Positions 10,859-22,529 of a stretch of DNA of 64,000 nt are shown one piece after another. Location: the NCBI RefSeq assembly GCF_905171775.1, contig NC_053494.1:135106092-135170091 (forward strand). The letters are read 5' to 3'. The first letter of the stretch is position 1. Every line of letters starts with the position of its first letter. The notes under the pieces were generated by a model. That model made no database searches, was not told where the DNA came from, and worked only from the letters and a program-made list of their open reading frames with translations. The translations under genes were made by a program, and so were the position numbers. Origin of the DNA: Rana temporaria. Its lineage: Eukaryota; Chordata; Amphibia; Anura; Ranidae.

Positions 10859-12156
10859 ATAGATCTGCAGGTACAACGTGCCGATACAATGTTAGCCATT
10901 CATATCTGGGAGGGATTTTGTCCTGTTCTATGTACAGTATGGTTCCTCCTATAACATCCATGTACTACTCCTTGCCCATATCAGCCTATCATCTGGATTT
11001 TTTTTTTTTTTCTTTTTTTTGTTTGTAAATTTTATGTTTTTAATCTTTTAATGAACATAGCAGGTGATATACTCGACACTTTTTTTTTCTTAATACTTTG
11101 ACATGCACAGCTCCTCTGTTTACAGAAGTCCTGAGGTTGAATCACCTGTAGCTAACTAGACTGCTGCAGACTGAGCTTCCGCCCTAGGAAATATACCCTC
11201 CCCCTCCCTATGTCCCCGTGTCACTGAATACACACAGACGCAGGTGAATGTTCACCTGTCACCTCCCACATTCCTCTGCGCTGTGAGCGCGCTGTGCTGA
11301 GTGCTGGATCCCAAGTGTCAGGGAAGGCTGAAGAAGTGACAGCACCTGCCAATGTCTGGTATGTCTTGCAGTGGTCATGTTGTGTTAGATCCCTGTTGCT
11401 CCTGTGACATTTTCTCTGCTAACAGTTGTTAACTGTCATTGATGAAGCCGGGACAGGGGGGGGGGGGGGGTTGTGGCTGGGGAGAATGCCATACACTTGG
11501 AGACAGGCTTGTAAAGGAAGGCCAAGTAACGTCTAAGTGACATTTACTACAAACAAGAGCTGTGCACAGATTTGATCAATGATTGTAATGACTTGTGTTA
11601 CTTTGATTTTTTTCTATTTATATTTTTTTGGTTTTCTGTCTGACTTTCCAGGAATACCGCCACTGCTTATTATCCATATTGTTTTCGCTCTGCATTGATC
11701 CTTTAGTTGCACGCAAATCACTCGTGTTCCAGTGTTTGTAATTAGTCAACAACTCATTGTTCAACATTGGATGTTTTACTTTGAGGCAGATGAGCCTTCC
11801 AAATTTTCTGTTGTGACAGCACATTGGCTGGATGGTCATATGGATATTTGGTGTCATTGTAAGCTACATAAGCGTTGCTAGCTCAGACATGTTCAATGAA
11901 TAATGTATGAGGTGTGTCTTTCTGCCTTCGAGGTTTACCATTACCTAGAGATTACCGGGAGCAAATCAACTGGCAGGCAGTCTCTCTATGCTGGGCTGCC
12001 CAGATGAAATTCAGGCTTTGTCATTTGTATTTATTTTATTAAATTATACATAGCTCCCAACTGTCCCTGATTTGGAGGGACTGTCCCTGATTTGGAGCAA
12101 TGTCCCTGTTCCCCCCCTCATTTGTCCCTCATTTTGGTCTGATCTATATCATACCT
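10859..12156. other. Largely repeat-free stretch, possible first-exon-like segment
   Basis: One of the longer stretches without recognisable transposons. It contains a poly-T tract (10991-11020), a G-run (11456-11470) and, at 11080-11358, sequence resembling a 5' exon: moderate GC, then CCAATGTCTG followed by the donor-like GTATGT at 11359. A good acceptor (pyrimidine tract then CAG) ends at 11651. Joining them gives only 17 codons before a stop, so no gene is called. Confidence 0.25.
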
Positions 12157-12160
12157 TTAA

Positions 12161-14807
12161 CCACTTCCCGCCCGGCCTATGGCCGATTTACGTCCGGGAA
12201 GTGGTTGTGAAATCCTGACAGGACATCCATGGGCGTCCTGCAGGATTTTATGCCGCGCGCACCCGTTTGGGCGCGGAGATCGGTGATGCGGGGTGTCAGT
12301 CTTGACACCCTGCATCTCCGATCTCGGTAAAGAGCCTCCGGCGGAGACTCTTTACCACGTGATCAGCCGTGTCCAATCACAGCTGATCACGATGTAAACA
12401 GGAAGAGGAGTTGATGGCTCTTCCTCACTCGCCACCAGGGTGGGCCAAACAAAAAAAAAAGCATTGAAAAAAAAAAAGAGCTTTTTAAAAAAATAAAAGA
12501 TGCCATGGGCACTGACTGGCAACATGGGTAGATCAGTGCAGTGCCACCCCATGTGTCCAGTGCCACCCCACAGTGTCCATCAGTGTCACCCCACAGTGCC
12601 CATCCATGCCCAGTGCCCACCTATCAGTGGGCATCTATGCCACCCATAAGTATCCATCAGTGCCACCCATAAGTGCCGCCCATGTGTGCCCATCTGTGCC
12701 GCCCATGTGTGCCCATCTGTGCCGCCCATGTGTGCCCATCTGTGCCGCCCATGTGTGCCCCTCTGTGCCGCCCATGTGTGCCCATCTGTGCCGCCCATGT
12801 GTGCCCATCTGTGCCGCCCATGTGTGCCCCTCTGTGCCGCCCATGTGTGCCCATCTGTGCCGCCCATGTGTGCCCCTCTGTGCCGCCCATGTGTGCCCCT
12901 CTGTGCCGCCCATGTGTGCCCCTCTGTGCCGCCCATGTGTGCCCCTCTGTGCCGCCCATGTGTGCCCCTCTGTGCCGCCCATGTGTGCCCCTCTGTGCCG
13001 CCCATGTGTGCCCCTCTGTGCCGCCCATGTGTGCCCCTCTGTGCCGCCCATGTGTGCCCCTCTGTGCCGCCCATGTGTGCCCCTCTGTGCCGCCCATGTG
13101 TGCCCCTCTGTGCCGCCCATGTGTGCCCCTCTGTGCCGCCCATGTGTGCCCCTCTGTGCCGCCCATGTGTGCCCCTCTGTGCCGCCCATGTGTGCCCCTC
13201 TGTGCCGCCCATGTGTGCCCCTCTGTGCCGCCCATGTGTGCCCCTCTGTGCCGCCCATGTGTGCCCCTCTGTGCCGCCTCGTCTGTGCCCCTCTGTGCCG
13301 CCTCGTCTGTGCCCCTCTGTGCCGCCTCGTCTGTGCCCCTCTGTGCCGCCTCGTCTGTGCCCCTCTGTGCCGCCTCGTCTGTGCCCCTCTGTGCCGCCTC
13401 GTCTGTGCCCCTCTGTGCCGCCTCGTCTGTGCCCCTCTGTGCCGCCTCGTCTGTGCCCCTCTGTGCCGCCTCGTCTGTGCCCCTCTGTGCCGCCTCGTCT
13501 GTGCCCCTCTGTGCCGCCCATGTGTGCCCCTCTGTGCCGCCCATGTGTGCCCCTCTGTGCCGCCCATGTGTGCCCCTCTGTGCCGCCCATGTGTGCCCCT
13601 CTGTGCCGCCCATGTGTGCCCCTCTGTGCCGCCCATGTGTGCCCCTCTGTGCCGCCCATGTGTGCCCCTCTGTGCCGCCCATGTGTGCCCCTCTGTGCCG
13701 CCCATGTGTGCCCCTCTGTGCCGCCTCGTCTGTGCCCCTCTGTGCCGCCTCGTCTGTGCCCCTCTGTGCCGCCTCGTCTGTGCCCCTCTGTGCCGCCTCG
13801 TCTGTGCCCCTCTGTGCCGCCTCGTCTGTGCCCCTCTGTGCCGCCTCGTCTGTGCCCCTCTGTGCCGCCTCGTCTGTGCCCCTCTGTGCCGCCTCGTCTG
13901 TGCCCCTCTGTGCCGCCTCGTCTGTGCCCCTCTGTGCCGCCTCGTCTGTGCCCCTCTGTGCCGCCTCGTCTGTGCCCCTCTGTGCCGCCTCGTGTGTGCC
14001 CCTCTGTGCCGCCTCGTGTGTGCCCCTCTGTGCCGCCTCGTGTGTGCCCCTCTGTGCCGCCTCGTGTGTGCCCCTCTGTGCCGCCTCGTGTGTGCCCCTC
14101 TGTGCCGCCTCGTGTGTGCCCCTCTGTGCCGCCTCGTGTGTGCCCCTCTGTGCCGCCTCGTGTGTGCCCCTCTGTGCCGCCTCGTGTGTGCCCCTCTGTG
14201 CCGCCTCGTGTGCCCCTCTGTGCCGCCTCGTGTGTGCCCCTCTGTGCCGCCTCGTGTGTGCCCCTCTGTGCCGCCTCGTGTGTGCCCCTCTGTGCCGCCT
14301 CGTGTGTGCCCCTCTGTGCCGCCTCGTGTGTGCCCCTCTGTGCCGCCTCGTGTGTGCCCCTCTGTGCCGCCTCGTGTGTGCCCCTCTGTGCCGCCTCGTG
14401 TGTGCCCCTCTGTGCCGCCTCGTGTGTGCCCCTCTGTGCCGCCTCGTGTGTGCCCCTCTGTGCCGCCTCGTGTGTGCCCCTCTGTGCCGCCTCGTGTGTG
14501 CCCCTCTGTGCCGCCTCGTGTGTGCCCGTAATTGAAAGAGAAAAAGTACTTATTTACAAAGAAATTAACAGAAAAAAATAAAAACGTAATTTGTTTTTCA
14601 AAATTTTCAGTCTTTTTTTAGTTGCGCAAAAAAAAAAATCGCAGAGGTGATCAAATACCACTGAAAGAAAGCTCTATTTGTGGGGAAAAAAGGACGCCAA
14701 TTTTGTTTGGGAGCCACGTCGCACGACCGCGCAATTGCCATTCAAAGTGCGACAGTGCTGAAAATTGGCTTGGGCGGGAAGGTGTGAAGTGCCTGGTATG
14801 GAAGTGG
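12161..14807. mobile_element. TTAA-flanked element expanded by a minisatellite
   Basis: TTAA at 12157-12160 and 14808-14811 flanks inverted ends CCACTTCCCGCCCGGCC and CCACTTCCATACCAGGC. The left 520 bp and right 280 bp match the usual body of this family (including the AAAGAAAGCTCTATTTGTGG block also seen at 16012 and, inverted, at 17145). The middle 1.85 kb has been replaced or displaced by the tandem array. No transposase. Confidence 0.85.
12678..14527. repeat. 23/24-bp minisatellite array, about 1.85 kb, blocks A-B-A-B-C
   Basis: Units are TGTGCCCCTCTGTGCCGCCC plus ATG (23 bp, type A), CTCGTC variants (24 bp, type B) and CTCGTG variants (24 bp, type C). Order: A to about 13275, B to about 13515, A to about 13722, B to about 13986, C to the end, with one C unit short by two bases near 14205. 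Early A units have CCCATC instead of CCCCTC, grading into the array. Because no unit holds a stop in any frame, three plus-strand frames (620-652 codons) and three minus-strand frames (341-357 codons) are open. None is a gene. Confidence 0.97.
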
Positions 14808-14811
14808 TTAA

Positions 14812-15214
14812 GGGTGTGTGGCAGGGGGCGTGTCCTATGCCTACATACATTTGCTAGTAGGTGTCACTCATTCCCATCTCAAATTGTTGGGAGGTATGTG
14901 TATATATGCAGAGAATCTGTTTTTCTGTAAACACGGTATAAGACCGTTGTGAAACATAAAAGGCGGTACAATAAATGCTTGCTGGCATCTATAATGTCTT
15001 GCATCAGCTATAATTACTTGGCATGTCCTTTTTTTTTATTCTATTACATCTAAAAAAAAAAAAAGTACATTTGCAAATTGTGGAAATTTGGATAGAGGTT
15101 TTGTTGGCAACCTGGGGTAAAATGAAAGGAAAATATATATAAAATGTTTTTATCGCAATGTTTTGAAAAAAAATCAGGTACTAACAGAATATCAGACGCT
15201 TTTTATCTGACGGT
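14812..15214. other. No gene recognised
   Basis: AT-rich sequence between two TTAA elements with poly-A and poly-T tracts. Nothing coding. Confidence 0.45.
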
Positions 15215-15218
15215 TTAA

Positions 15219-16156
15219 CCGCTTAAGGACGCCTAACGAAGATATATGTTGGCCGAGCGGCGCGGCTGGGCAAAAGGACCTATAGGTACATCCCCTTTGA
15301 GAGCCCAGCAGTGGGTCGCGCGTGCAACGCTGGCGGCGTGATCACTACTCGGTCGTGAGCTCCCTGACCGCGCCCGTGGACCCGATCGCTGCTGGTGTCC
15401 CGCGATCGGGTCACAGAGCTGAAGAACGGGGAGAGGTAAGTATAAACAAACCTTTCCCCGTTCTTCCTACTGAGAGTGTCACTGATCGTCTGTTCCCTGT
15501 CATAGGGAACGACGATCAGTGACGTCACACACCAAGCCACGCCCCCACACAGTAAGAATCACTCACTAGGGCACACTTAACTCCTTCAGCGCCGCCTAGA
15601 GGTTAACCCCTTCACTGCCAGTGTCATTTTCACAGTAATCTGTGCATTTTTATAGCACTGGTATAAAATGGTGTCAAGTGTCTGATGTGTCCGCCATAAT
15701 GTCGCAGTCACAATAAAAATCGCTGATCGCCGCCATTACTAGTAAAAAAAAATTATTAATAAAAATGTCAAACTATCCCCTAATTTGTAGACGCTATAAC
15801 TTTTGCGCAAACCAATAAAAAAAAAACGCTTATTGCGATTTTTATTACCAAAAATAAGTAGAAAAATAACTATCTGCCTAAACTGAGGAAAAATATATTT
15901 TTTTATATATTTTTTTGGGGATATTTATTATAGCAAAAAGTAAAAAATATTGTTTTTTTTTTCAAAATTGTCGCTCTATTTTTGTTTATAGCGCAAAAAT
16001 TAATACCACCGAAAGCTCTATTTGTGGAAAAAAAACGTCCATTTTGTTTGGAAGCCACAGCGCATGATCGCGCAATTGTCAGTTAAAGCGACGCAGTGCC
16101 GAATCGCAAAAAGGTGCCTGGTCCTTTAGCAACTAAATGGTCCGGGGCTTAGGTGG
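15219..16156. mobile_element. TTAA-flanked element, forward copy
   Basis: TTAA at 15215-15218 and 16157-16160. The body includes TATAACTTTTGCGCAAACCA, long A/T tracts and CGCGCAATTGTCAGTTAAAG. The same blocks occur in reverse order and complement in 17009-18011, so the two elements form a spaced inverted pair about 0.85 kb apart. No coding capacity. Confidence 0.82.
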
Positions 16157-16179
16157 TTAAAGTGAAACTTCACTTCAAG

Positions 16180-16415
16180 TATAGCCTTGCCGGTTTGCAC
16201 CGCCCTACCAGCCTGTAACCAATGTAAAAAAAAAATTGGCCTTGCTGGTTTGCACCCTCCTACCAGCCTGTAACCAAGTTAAAAAATTTTTGGGCCTCGC
16301 CGGTTTGCACCCTCTTACCAGCCTGTAACCAAGTTAGTTTTTTTTAGGGGCTAAGAGCAGGGAGCGAGTGCCAATTTTTATCGATACCTGCTCTTGATCT
16401 CAGTTCCACTGGTTT
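16180..16415. repeat. Tandem repeat, about 50-65 bp unit
   Basis: Three to four imperfect units built on CCGGTTTGCACCCTC and TACCAGCCTGTAACCAA separated by variable A/T runs. A further degraded unit resumes at 16606 after the inserted hAT-like element. Confidence 0.8.
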
Positions 16416-16423
16416 GCACCCTC

Positions 16424-16604
16424 TAGAGTTGCCACCTCATTCCTTTAAACCCAGACACATTAATTACACAGGTTCTGTGGCTGATTAAGGTGGTAATTAA
16501 ACTCGGTGCCTTATCTGCATTAAATAACTCGAAAACTGTAATTCATATGTGTTCGGGTTTAAAGGGATGAGGTGGCATGAGGTGAGGATGAGGTGGCAAC
16601 CCTA
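16424..16604. mobile_element. Short hAT-like MITE inserted in the tandem repeat
   Basis: Inverted ends TAGAGTTGCCACCTCAT and TAGGGTTGCCACCTCAT, flanked by GCACCCTC (16416-16423) and GCATCCTC (16605-16612), an 8-bp duplication with one mismatch. An 8-bp target fits the hAT superfamily. 181 bp, non-coding. Confidence 0.82.
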
Positions 16605-16612
16605 GCATCCTC

Positions 16613-17004
16613 CTACCAACCTGTAACAGTTAAAGGTTTTTTTCGGGGGGAAGGGGGGGGGAGAGCAAGTGTCAATTTTTATCGGTACACACTCCCACTT
16701 CTGCGGGGCTTGCCTACCGGAGGAAGAAGGGAAGAATTATATTTTTAATAAAAGACGGTCTACTGTACTGTAGGCCGGGATCTGGAAGTCCCCTTGTTAA
16801 AGGGGGTTTCCAGATTTTGATAAGCCCCCTGCATGCAGGCCCTGACAGCCACTGGCTAGGGTTGTCGGGAAGAGGCCCTTGTCCCCATTAACATGGGGGC
16901 AAGGTGCTTTGGGGTGGGGGGTGCAGTGGCCCAAACCTTAAGGTTTAACTACCTGGTATGTATTGGGGGGGGGGGGGGGTTTCCTTTTTTTTTACAATTG
17001 GTTG
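16613..17004. other. GC-rich unclassified repeat, G-run
   Basis: Contains inverted blocks (TGGAAGTCCCCTTGTTAAAG and its inverse; CCCTTGTCCCCATTAACATG and inverse) and a run of G at 16966-16979. It looks like part of an unclassified dispersed repeat. No gene. Confidence 0.5.
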
Positions 17005-17008
17005 TTAA

Positions 17009-18011
17009 CCATTTAAGGAACGGACCAATATGCAGCTAAATGACCCAAGGGGTTTTTACAATTAGGCACTGCGTCGATTTAACAGACAATTGCGCGGTCG
17101 TGCGACGTGACTCCCAAACAAAATTTACGTCCTTTTTTCCCACAAATAGAGCTTTCTTTTGGTGGTATTTGATCACCTCTGCCTGCGGTTTTTATTTTTT
17201 GCGCTATAAACAAAAATAGAGCGACAATTTTGAAAAAAAATCAATATTTTTTACTTTTTGCTATAATAAATATCCCCCAAAAACATAACTAAAAAATTTT
17301 TTTTCCTCAGTTTAGGCCGATACGTATTCGTTTACCTATTTTTGGTAAAAAAAATCGCAATAAGCGTTTATCGATTGGTTTGCGCAAAATTTATAGCGTT
17401 TACAAAATAGGGGATAGTTTTATTGCATTTTTATTAATTATTTTTTTTACTACTAATGGCGGCGATCAGCGATTTTTTTTTCGTGACTGCGACATTATGG
17501 CGGACACTTCGGACAATTTTGACACATTTTTGGGACCATTGTCATTTTCACAGCAAAAAACGCATTTAAGTTGAATTCTTTATTGTGAAAATGACAGTTG
17601 CAGTTTGGGAGTTAACCACAGGTGGCGCTGTAGGAGTTAGTGTTCACTTTGTGTGTGTTTACAACTTTAGGGGGGTGTGGCTGTAGGACTGACGTCATCG
17701 ATCGAGTCTCCCTTATATAAGGGATCACTCGATCGATACGCCGCCACAGTGAAGCACGGGGAAGCCGTGTTTACATACGGCTCTCCCCGTTCTTCAGCTC
17801 CGGGGAGCGATTGCGACGGAGCGGCTATAAACAAATAGCCGCGCCGTCGTCCCGGATCGCTCCCCGAGGGGACCCGACCGCCGCAAGTACCGGGTGGGGG
17901 GGTCCCGATCGGACCCCCGACCCACATCTAGGCAGGCACGTACAGGTACGTTGATGTGCCTGTCCGTGCCATTCTGCCGACGTAAATGTACATGAGGCGG
18001 TCGGGAAGTGG
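17009..18011. mobile_element. TTAA-flanked element, inverted copy
   Basis: TTAA at 17005-17008 and 18012-18015. Its internal blocks (GACAATTGCGCGGTCGTGCG, AAATAGAGCTTTCTTTTGGTG, TTTGCGCAAAATTTATAGCG) are the reverse complement order of the copy at 15219-16156. The right third is GC-rich and includes a CTCGATCGA palindrome and matching GGGGAG/CTCCCC stems. Confidence 0.82.
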
Positions 18012-18015
18012 TTAA

Positions 18016-18769
18016 GGACACAATGGCTGGCTTCCCAAACCCCCCTCCTTAACAACCAGCTAGATACAGTGTAAAAAATGCAAATCGCTGCAAAAACGCG
18101 TGTTGAAAAACACGGCAAGCACCACAAAAAGCATTGCAGAAACGCTCAAAAGCAACATGCATAGATGTGAATTAAGCCTTACATATGATCACTCAAACAA
18201 AAACACCTGAAAGTCTGTAGTCATCTGTGCAGCCAGTCTGTTTGGTATTTTTTTAGCTTGCATTTGTGGGCAGTAGTGTATGAAAAGATGTACCAGAATA
18301 GTATGAAAAGTATGAAAAGATGACAACACCACAAGCTTGTACTTGGTCCAGTAAACATTTATATTGACTACAGGTCACAGGGAGGCACAAGATAGCAAAA
18401 AACAATATAAAGTTGTTTTGTAATACAGATTATATATTCATTTTATTGCTGTTTCACAAAATACCTTTGGTGACGTGCTTGTTGTTTTTTTAGATTTTCT
18501 TTTTTATTCTATTCTATTTTGTCCGTCAGCCTTTTAAAGGGGGAACTGTAAACCTTCAAAATGTATTGGCTATATCCTGTGACCCGTTGTGAATAAATAA
18601 ATTTTTCCTGGACCTAGAAGAAATGACTCTTATCCTTTTAGCACTTCTGGGGCACTTGACAATACCTAGTTGACAGAGAGCTGTCTTCAAGACTTGTATG
18701 TCAAGGGTTTTGTCTTTTTTTTTACCTATTAGTAGGTTCAGCGCCCCACCAGCACATCTTTAAAATCTC
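18016..18769. other. No gene recognised
   Basis: Mixed sequence with no supported coding or RNA feature. A weak local duplication (AGTATGAAAAGATG) lies near 18295. Confidence 0.4.
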
Positions 18770-18773
18770 TTAA

Positions 18774-19183
18774 AGTAAAACTAATGGCAAAACCTTTTTT
18801 ATTTCATTTTTGGATAGAGTATGGGAGGGTCATAACAGCTGTAAATTTATTTTTTGCCATCTCTTTCCCATGGGGAGATTTCGCTTCACTTCCTGTCCCA
18901 TATCCAAAACAGGAAGTGAGGAAATCCCTGCAAATTAAGGGTCTCCCTTGGGGACCCCCAGGTTACCAGAACTAGTGTCCACATGGGAAGATTTCCCCTT
19001 TTCTAGGGACAAGCCAAAATTTGTCATTTCTTTCTACTTTCATTTCCAATGATAAATGGGACAAATAGAGAGGGTGAATCTCCCTAACAAGGGAACAGAA
19101 AGCAATAAAAAACTGATAGGTGTTCAAACCCGTCCCCACTCTATCCAAAGCTAAAAACAAAAATGTTTTCCTTTAGTTGTACT
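18774..19183. mobile_element. TTAA MITE (AGTANAACTAA ends), 410 bp
   Basis: TTAA at 18770-18773 and 19184-19187 flanks inverted ends AGTAAAACTAATGGCAAAAC and AGTACAACTAAAGGAAAAC. The interior is broadly self-complementary (GGATAGAGTATGGG and its inverse near 19140). Confidence 0.75.
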
Positions 19184-19187
19184 TTAA

Positions 19188-19527
19188 TGCCAGGACATTG
19201 GTTTCTTCCAGAGGGGTTGTCTGTAGAAAAAAGTGATTGGTGTAAGCTGGCCCAATTCAGAAGCTAGACGTAAAACGTAATTGGAAAAACGAAGTTTAAT
19301 CACTTTTAACACATTTCATTACTTAACATTTTTTTTCCTTACTACATCCGACAATTTTACCTTAAGTTTTGGACCACTTTACAAAAATATTGTACGTCTT
19401 TCATAAATACACATACATTTTATGAAACCGTAATTGTTGTAAAATACTGTATGTTTTAAGCCATAGCCAGCTTGATTTATGGCAGCCACATGTAGTAAAG
19501 TTTTTTTGGGGACTTTAGTAGAAGCAT
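19188..19527. other. No gene recognised
   Basis: AT-rich; nothing coding or structured that I can support. Confidence 0.4.
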
Positions 19528-19531
19528 TTAA

Positions 19532-20005
19532 AAGGCTTGTAAAGGCTTGTGTCTTTTCACCTTAATGCATCCTATGCACTAAGGTGAAAAACCACCTGGC
19601 AGTCACCGCCCCACTGTTTTACACACCTGAGCCCCTTCATCTTCTTTGGCGGGAGCGCACCATCCTTCTCTCCACGGAGTCCCAGCTTTTATTGGATAGA
19701 TTAATAGCAGCACAGCCATTGGCTCTCCCTGCTGTCAATCAAATCCAATGATGTGGGCGCTGGGGGGTGGGGCCGAGTCAGCATTGTGTCTGTGAACGCA
19801 AATTCTGGACTCGGGAGCGCGTCCATAAGGTAACCCCCTCGGGAGAGCGCTTCTTCTAGGGGGTTATTTAATGCAGGGAGGAGCTGCAAGAGCTGCCAAG
19901 GGACACCAGAAGAGGATGTTCAGGGCCACTCTGTGCAAAATGAGCTGCACAGTGGAGGCAAGTATGACATTTTTTTTTTTTTTTAAATAACAAAGCTTTA
20001 TCACT
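19532..20005. mobile_element. Probable TTAA MITE, degraded
   Basis: TTAA at 19528-19531 and 20006-20009 with weak inverted ends (AGGCTTGTAAAGGC and AGTGATAAAGC). The GC-rich middle resembles other AGTGGTTGTAAAG elements here, but similarity is weak. Confidence 0.4.
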
Positions 20006-20009
20006 TTAA

Positions 20010-21350
20010 AGTGGATTTCCATTGTATACTGGCTTTAGCGGATACATTGACATATGGATGTATTGTGTACAGTAAAATTAATATTTTCACAGGCAAATTG
20101 GGTTATTGTGACCTATGATTAAACATTTTGTTGTTGAATATATTTGAATAAATGCTTATAGAGCGCCGAATGCGAGTTGTGAAACTCGTGTCTAAGCGAC
20201 CATGGACCGTTAATCATCCTAAGGCTGCATTCACACTAGGGCGTTTTGAATCGTGGACCGACCTGCCCACGATTTGACAGCACTGATGTGGGAATGCCAA
20301 ATGCGGAACTCTCATTTTAGATTATGGGACGCCGCGCAGTGATGTCACCACGCTATCTTGAGGAGGAAGGGCCCCTACATTGCTGGCAAGTTGTACATGT
20401 GATTTTTAATCCCCTGTTTGTAAGTACACTACTTTTTTAATAAATGCAACCGGTTCTACGGTCCCTCTTATTCCTTATGTTATGTGAATGATTCCATGGA
20501 CCACATGTTATGTTGAAGGAGACTAAGGTGCGCTGAAGTTCATCCCTGGTGAGAGTCTGGTTCCTGTTATCATGACTCTCCTGGAAGTTGAAGGCCGTGG
20601 ATGGGTTATAGTTGAATTTGTATTCGTACTTGCCGCCTGGTAAGCGGCCATTTGTATACGGTGGTGGGCACTTCATTCATTTGTGGAATCACTGCGGTGT
20701 CATTTATAGCCAGTGCTTATGGATTTTTTTTTTCTGTCTATGGACTTTTTTGAGCGTATCTACCTATAGCTGTACAATCATTGGTACATGTTGTGAAGGT
20801 TAGCCATTGCTTACTTATAATTCCTACATCATCTGAGGACTATTGTGGACTTTTTCCTTATTATTGGCGCAGTTTGCCCAATTTTTTTTGCCACATTTGA
20901 GATGCCATTAATTTGAATGACGCCTAAAATCGCAGTGCGGATCTGCCGCAATTAAACATGCTGCAGTCGTGGCAACCCGCATCGCGGGACACATGAGGCC
21001 CACATGCAGCCTAAATGGGGTTCATGTTTTTAAAAGTTGATGTTTTTAAAGTGTCGCCTGCTCCAATCATGTGAGGTTGTGGACCAAAAGAAGATGGAGT
21101 GGTGTTTTTCAGATTAATGCATTGCAGGCATTTGTGATGCTTGAAGAAAAATGACAGTGTGTATTTTTTGAGTACATATTTTGTTACTGACATAATTTCC
21201 CAAACGTTTGATGTGACTTAACATTTTTACACACTTGTTATGATAGTATTTCATCCAGTAATCTTTAGATTCCTCCTGTAGTGGTTTTCTCTGTCAGGGA
21301 GAGTGATTCTCCACTCAACAATTGCTATGATGGGATTGATTAGCAATGTG
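20010..21350. other. Unclassified, probable MITE fragments
   Basis: TAAGGCTGCATTCACACTAG at 20220 and its inverse ACATGCAGCCTAA near 21005 may be ends of a degraded MITE. Just upstream (20160-20200) the string GTGAAACTCGTGTC looks like a decayed hammerhead 3' core without a CTGANGA partner. No gene is supported. Confidence 0.3.
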
Positions 21351-21525
21351 CTCTAATTATTATTATTATTTATTATTATTATTATTATTATACAGGATTT
21401 ATATAGTGCCAACAGTTTGCGCAGCGCTTTACAACATCAGGGGAGACGGTACCGTCACAATACAATTCAACACAGAAGAGATCAGAGGGCCCTGCTCATT
21501 GAAGCTTACAATCGCTAATGTTTTA
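21351..21525 (-). mobile_element. L2-like LINE 3' end (untranslated tail)
   Basis: Minus-strand GCGCTGCGCAAACTGTTGGC followed by ACTATATAAATCCTGTATAA and a TAA-repeat tail (plus strand 21358-21391). It matches the copy at 4298-4488. No coding part. Confidence 0.68.
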
Positions 21526-22529
21526 TTAGAGAGGAACAGTAAAGCACTATTGGGCCTCATTGACTGCTGCTGTCAAACCTGCGTATATATGCATTAAGTG
21601 AGCATTTCTAAGTGCATATAAACGCATGTGATGGTTCTTTAGCAGACACCCTAGGAAATAAAATGGTGGTCATTTCAACTTTTTATCTCGCACGGTATTT
21701 GCGCAATAATTTTTCAAACGCTTTCATGAATTTAAAAAATAACAAACAGTAAAGTTAGCCCAATATTTTTGTATAATGTGAAAGATGAAGTTTCGCCGAG
21801 TAAATAGATACCTAACATGTCGCGCTTTAAAATTGCGCAGACTCATGGAATGGCGGCAAACTTCAGTACTTAAAAATCTCCATAGGCGTCGCTTTTTTTT
21901 TTTTTTTACAGGTTACCAATTTAGAGTTACAGAGGAGGTCTAGAACTGTTGCTGGCACTCCAACGCACGTGGCGATACCTCACGTGTGGTTTGAACGGCG
22001 TTTACATATGTGGGCGGGACTTGCCTATTACAAGGAATGTAAACATCCCTTGTAATAGGAATGGTTCGTGACAGGTACTCTTTATGGAGAGATGCGGGGT
22101 CAATAAGACCCCACATCTCTCCTCCAGGCTGGAAAGCATGAGATCCGTGAATTTTTTTTCACAATCTCATGCATTCAGCCGCGATTGCGGCTTTGTTTAC
22201 ATTCCGGTACCCGGCGTAACGTCATATCATCGCGCCCGGGCCTCCGACGATCATAGAGATGACTGGTGATCATCTGGTCACCAGTCATCTCTATGCCTCC
22301 CATCCGGCGCCGGCAGATCGTTTCTCCGGGTCTCCGATGGCACGGGAAAGGCCGGAGAAGCACTGGATGGCGGCGGGAGGGGGCGTCCCCTCCCGTCGCC
22401 TATAAGAACATCAAGCGGTGGAACTGCCACTATGATCATTCTTATGGTACACAGAATCGCCGGCTGAAGAGATGGATATCTGAATGATGCCTGTAGCTGC
22501 AGGCATCTGTCAGATACCCCCACTGAAAG

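Noticed and set aside
12573..14581. Open frames of 620-652 codons (plus strand) and 341-357 codons (minus strand), Cys-Pro or His-Gly-Thr rich
   Set aside because: They are the six translations of a 23/24-bp tandem repeat without stop codons; no domain, no start context and all frames are equally open.
18774..18980. Short open frame MAKPFLFHFWIEYGRV as a small membrane protein
   Set aside because: It lies across the left arm of a TTAA MITE and has no independent support.
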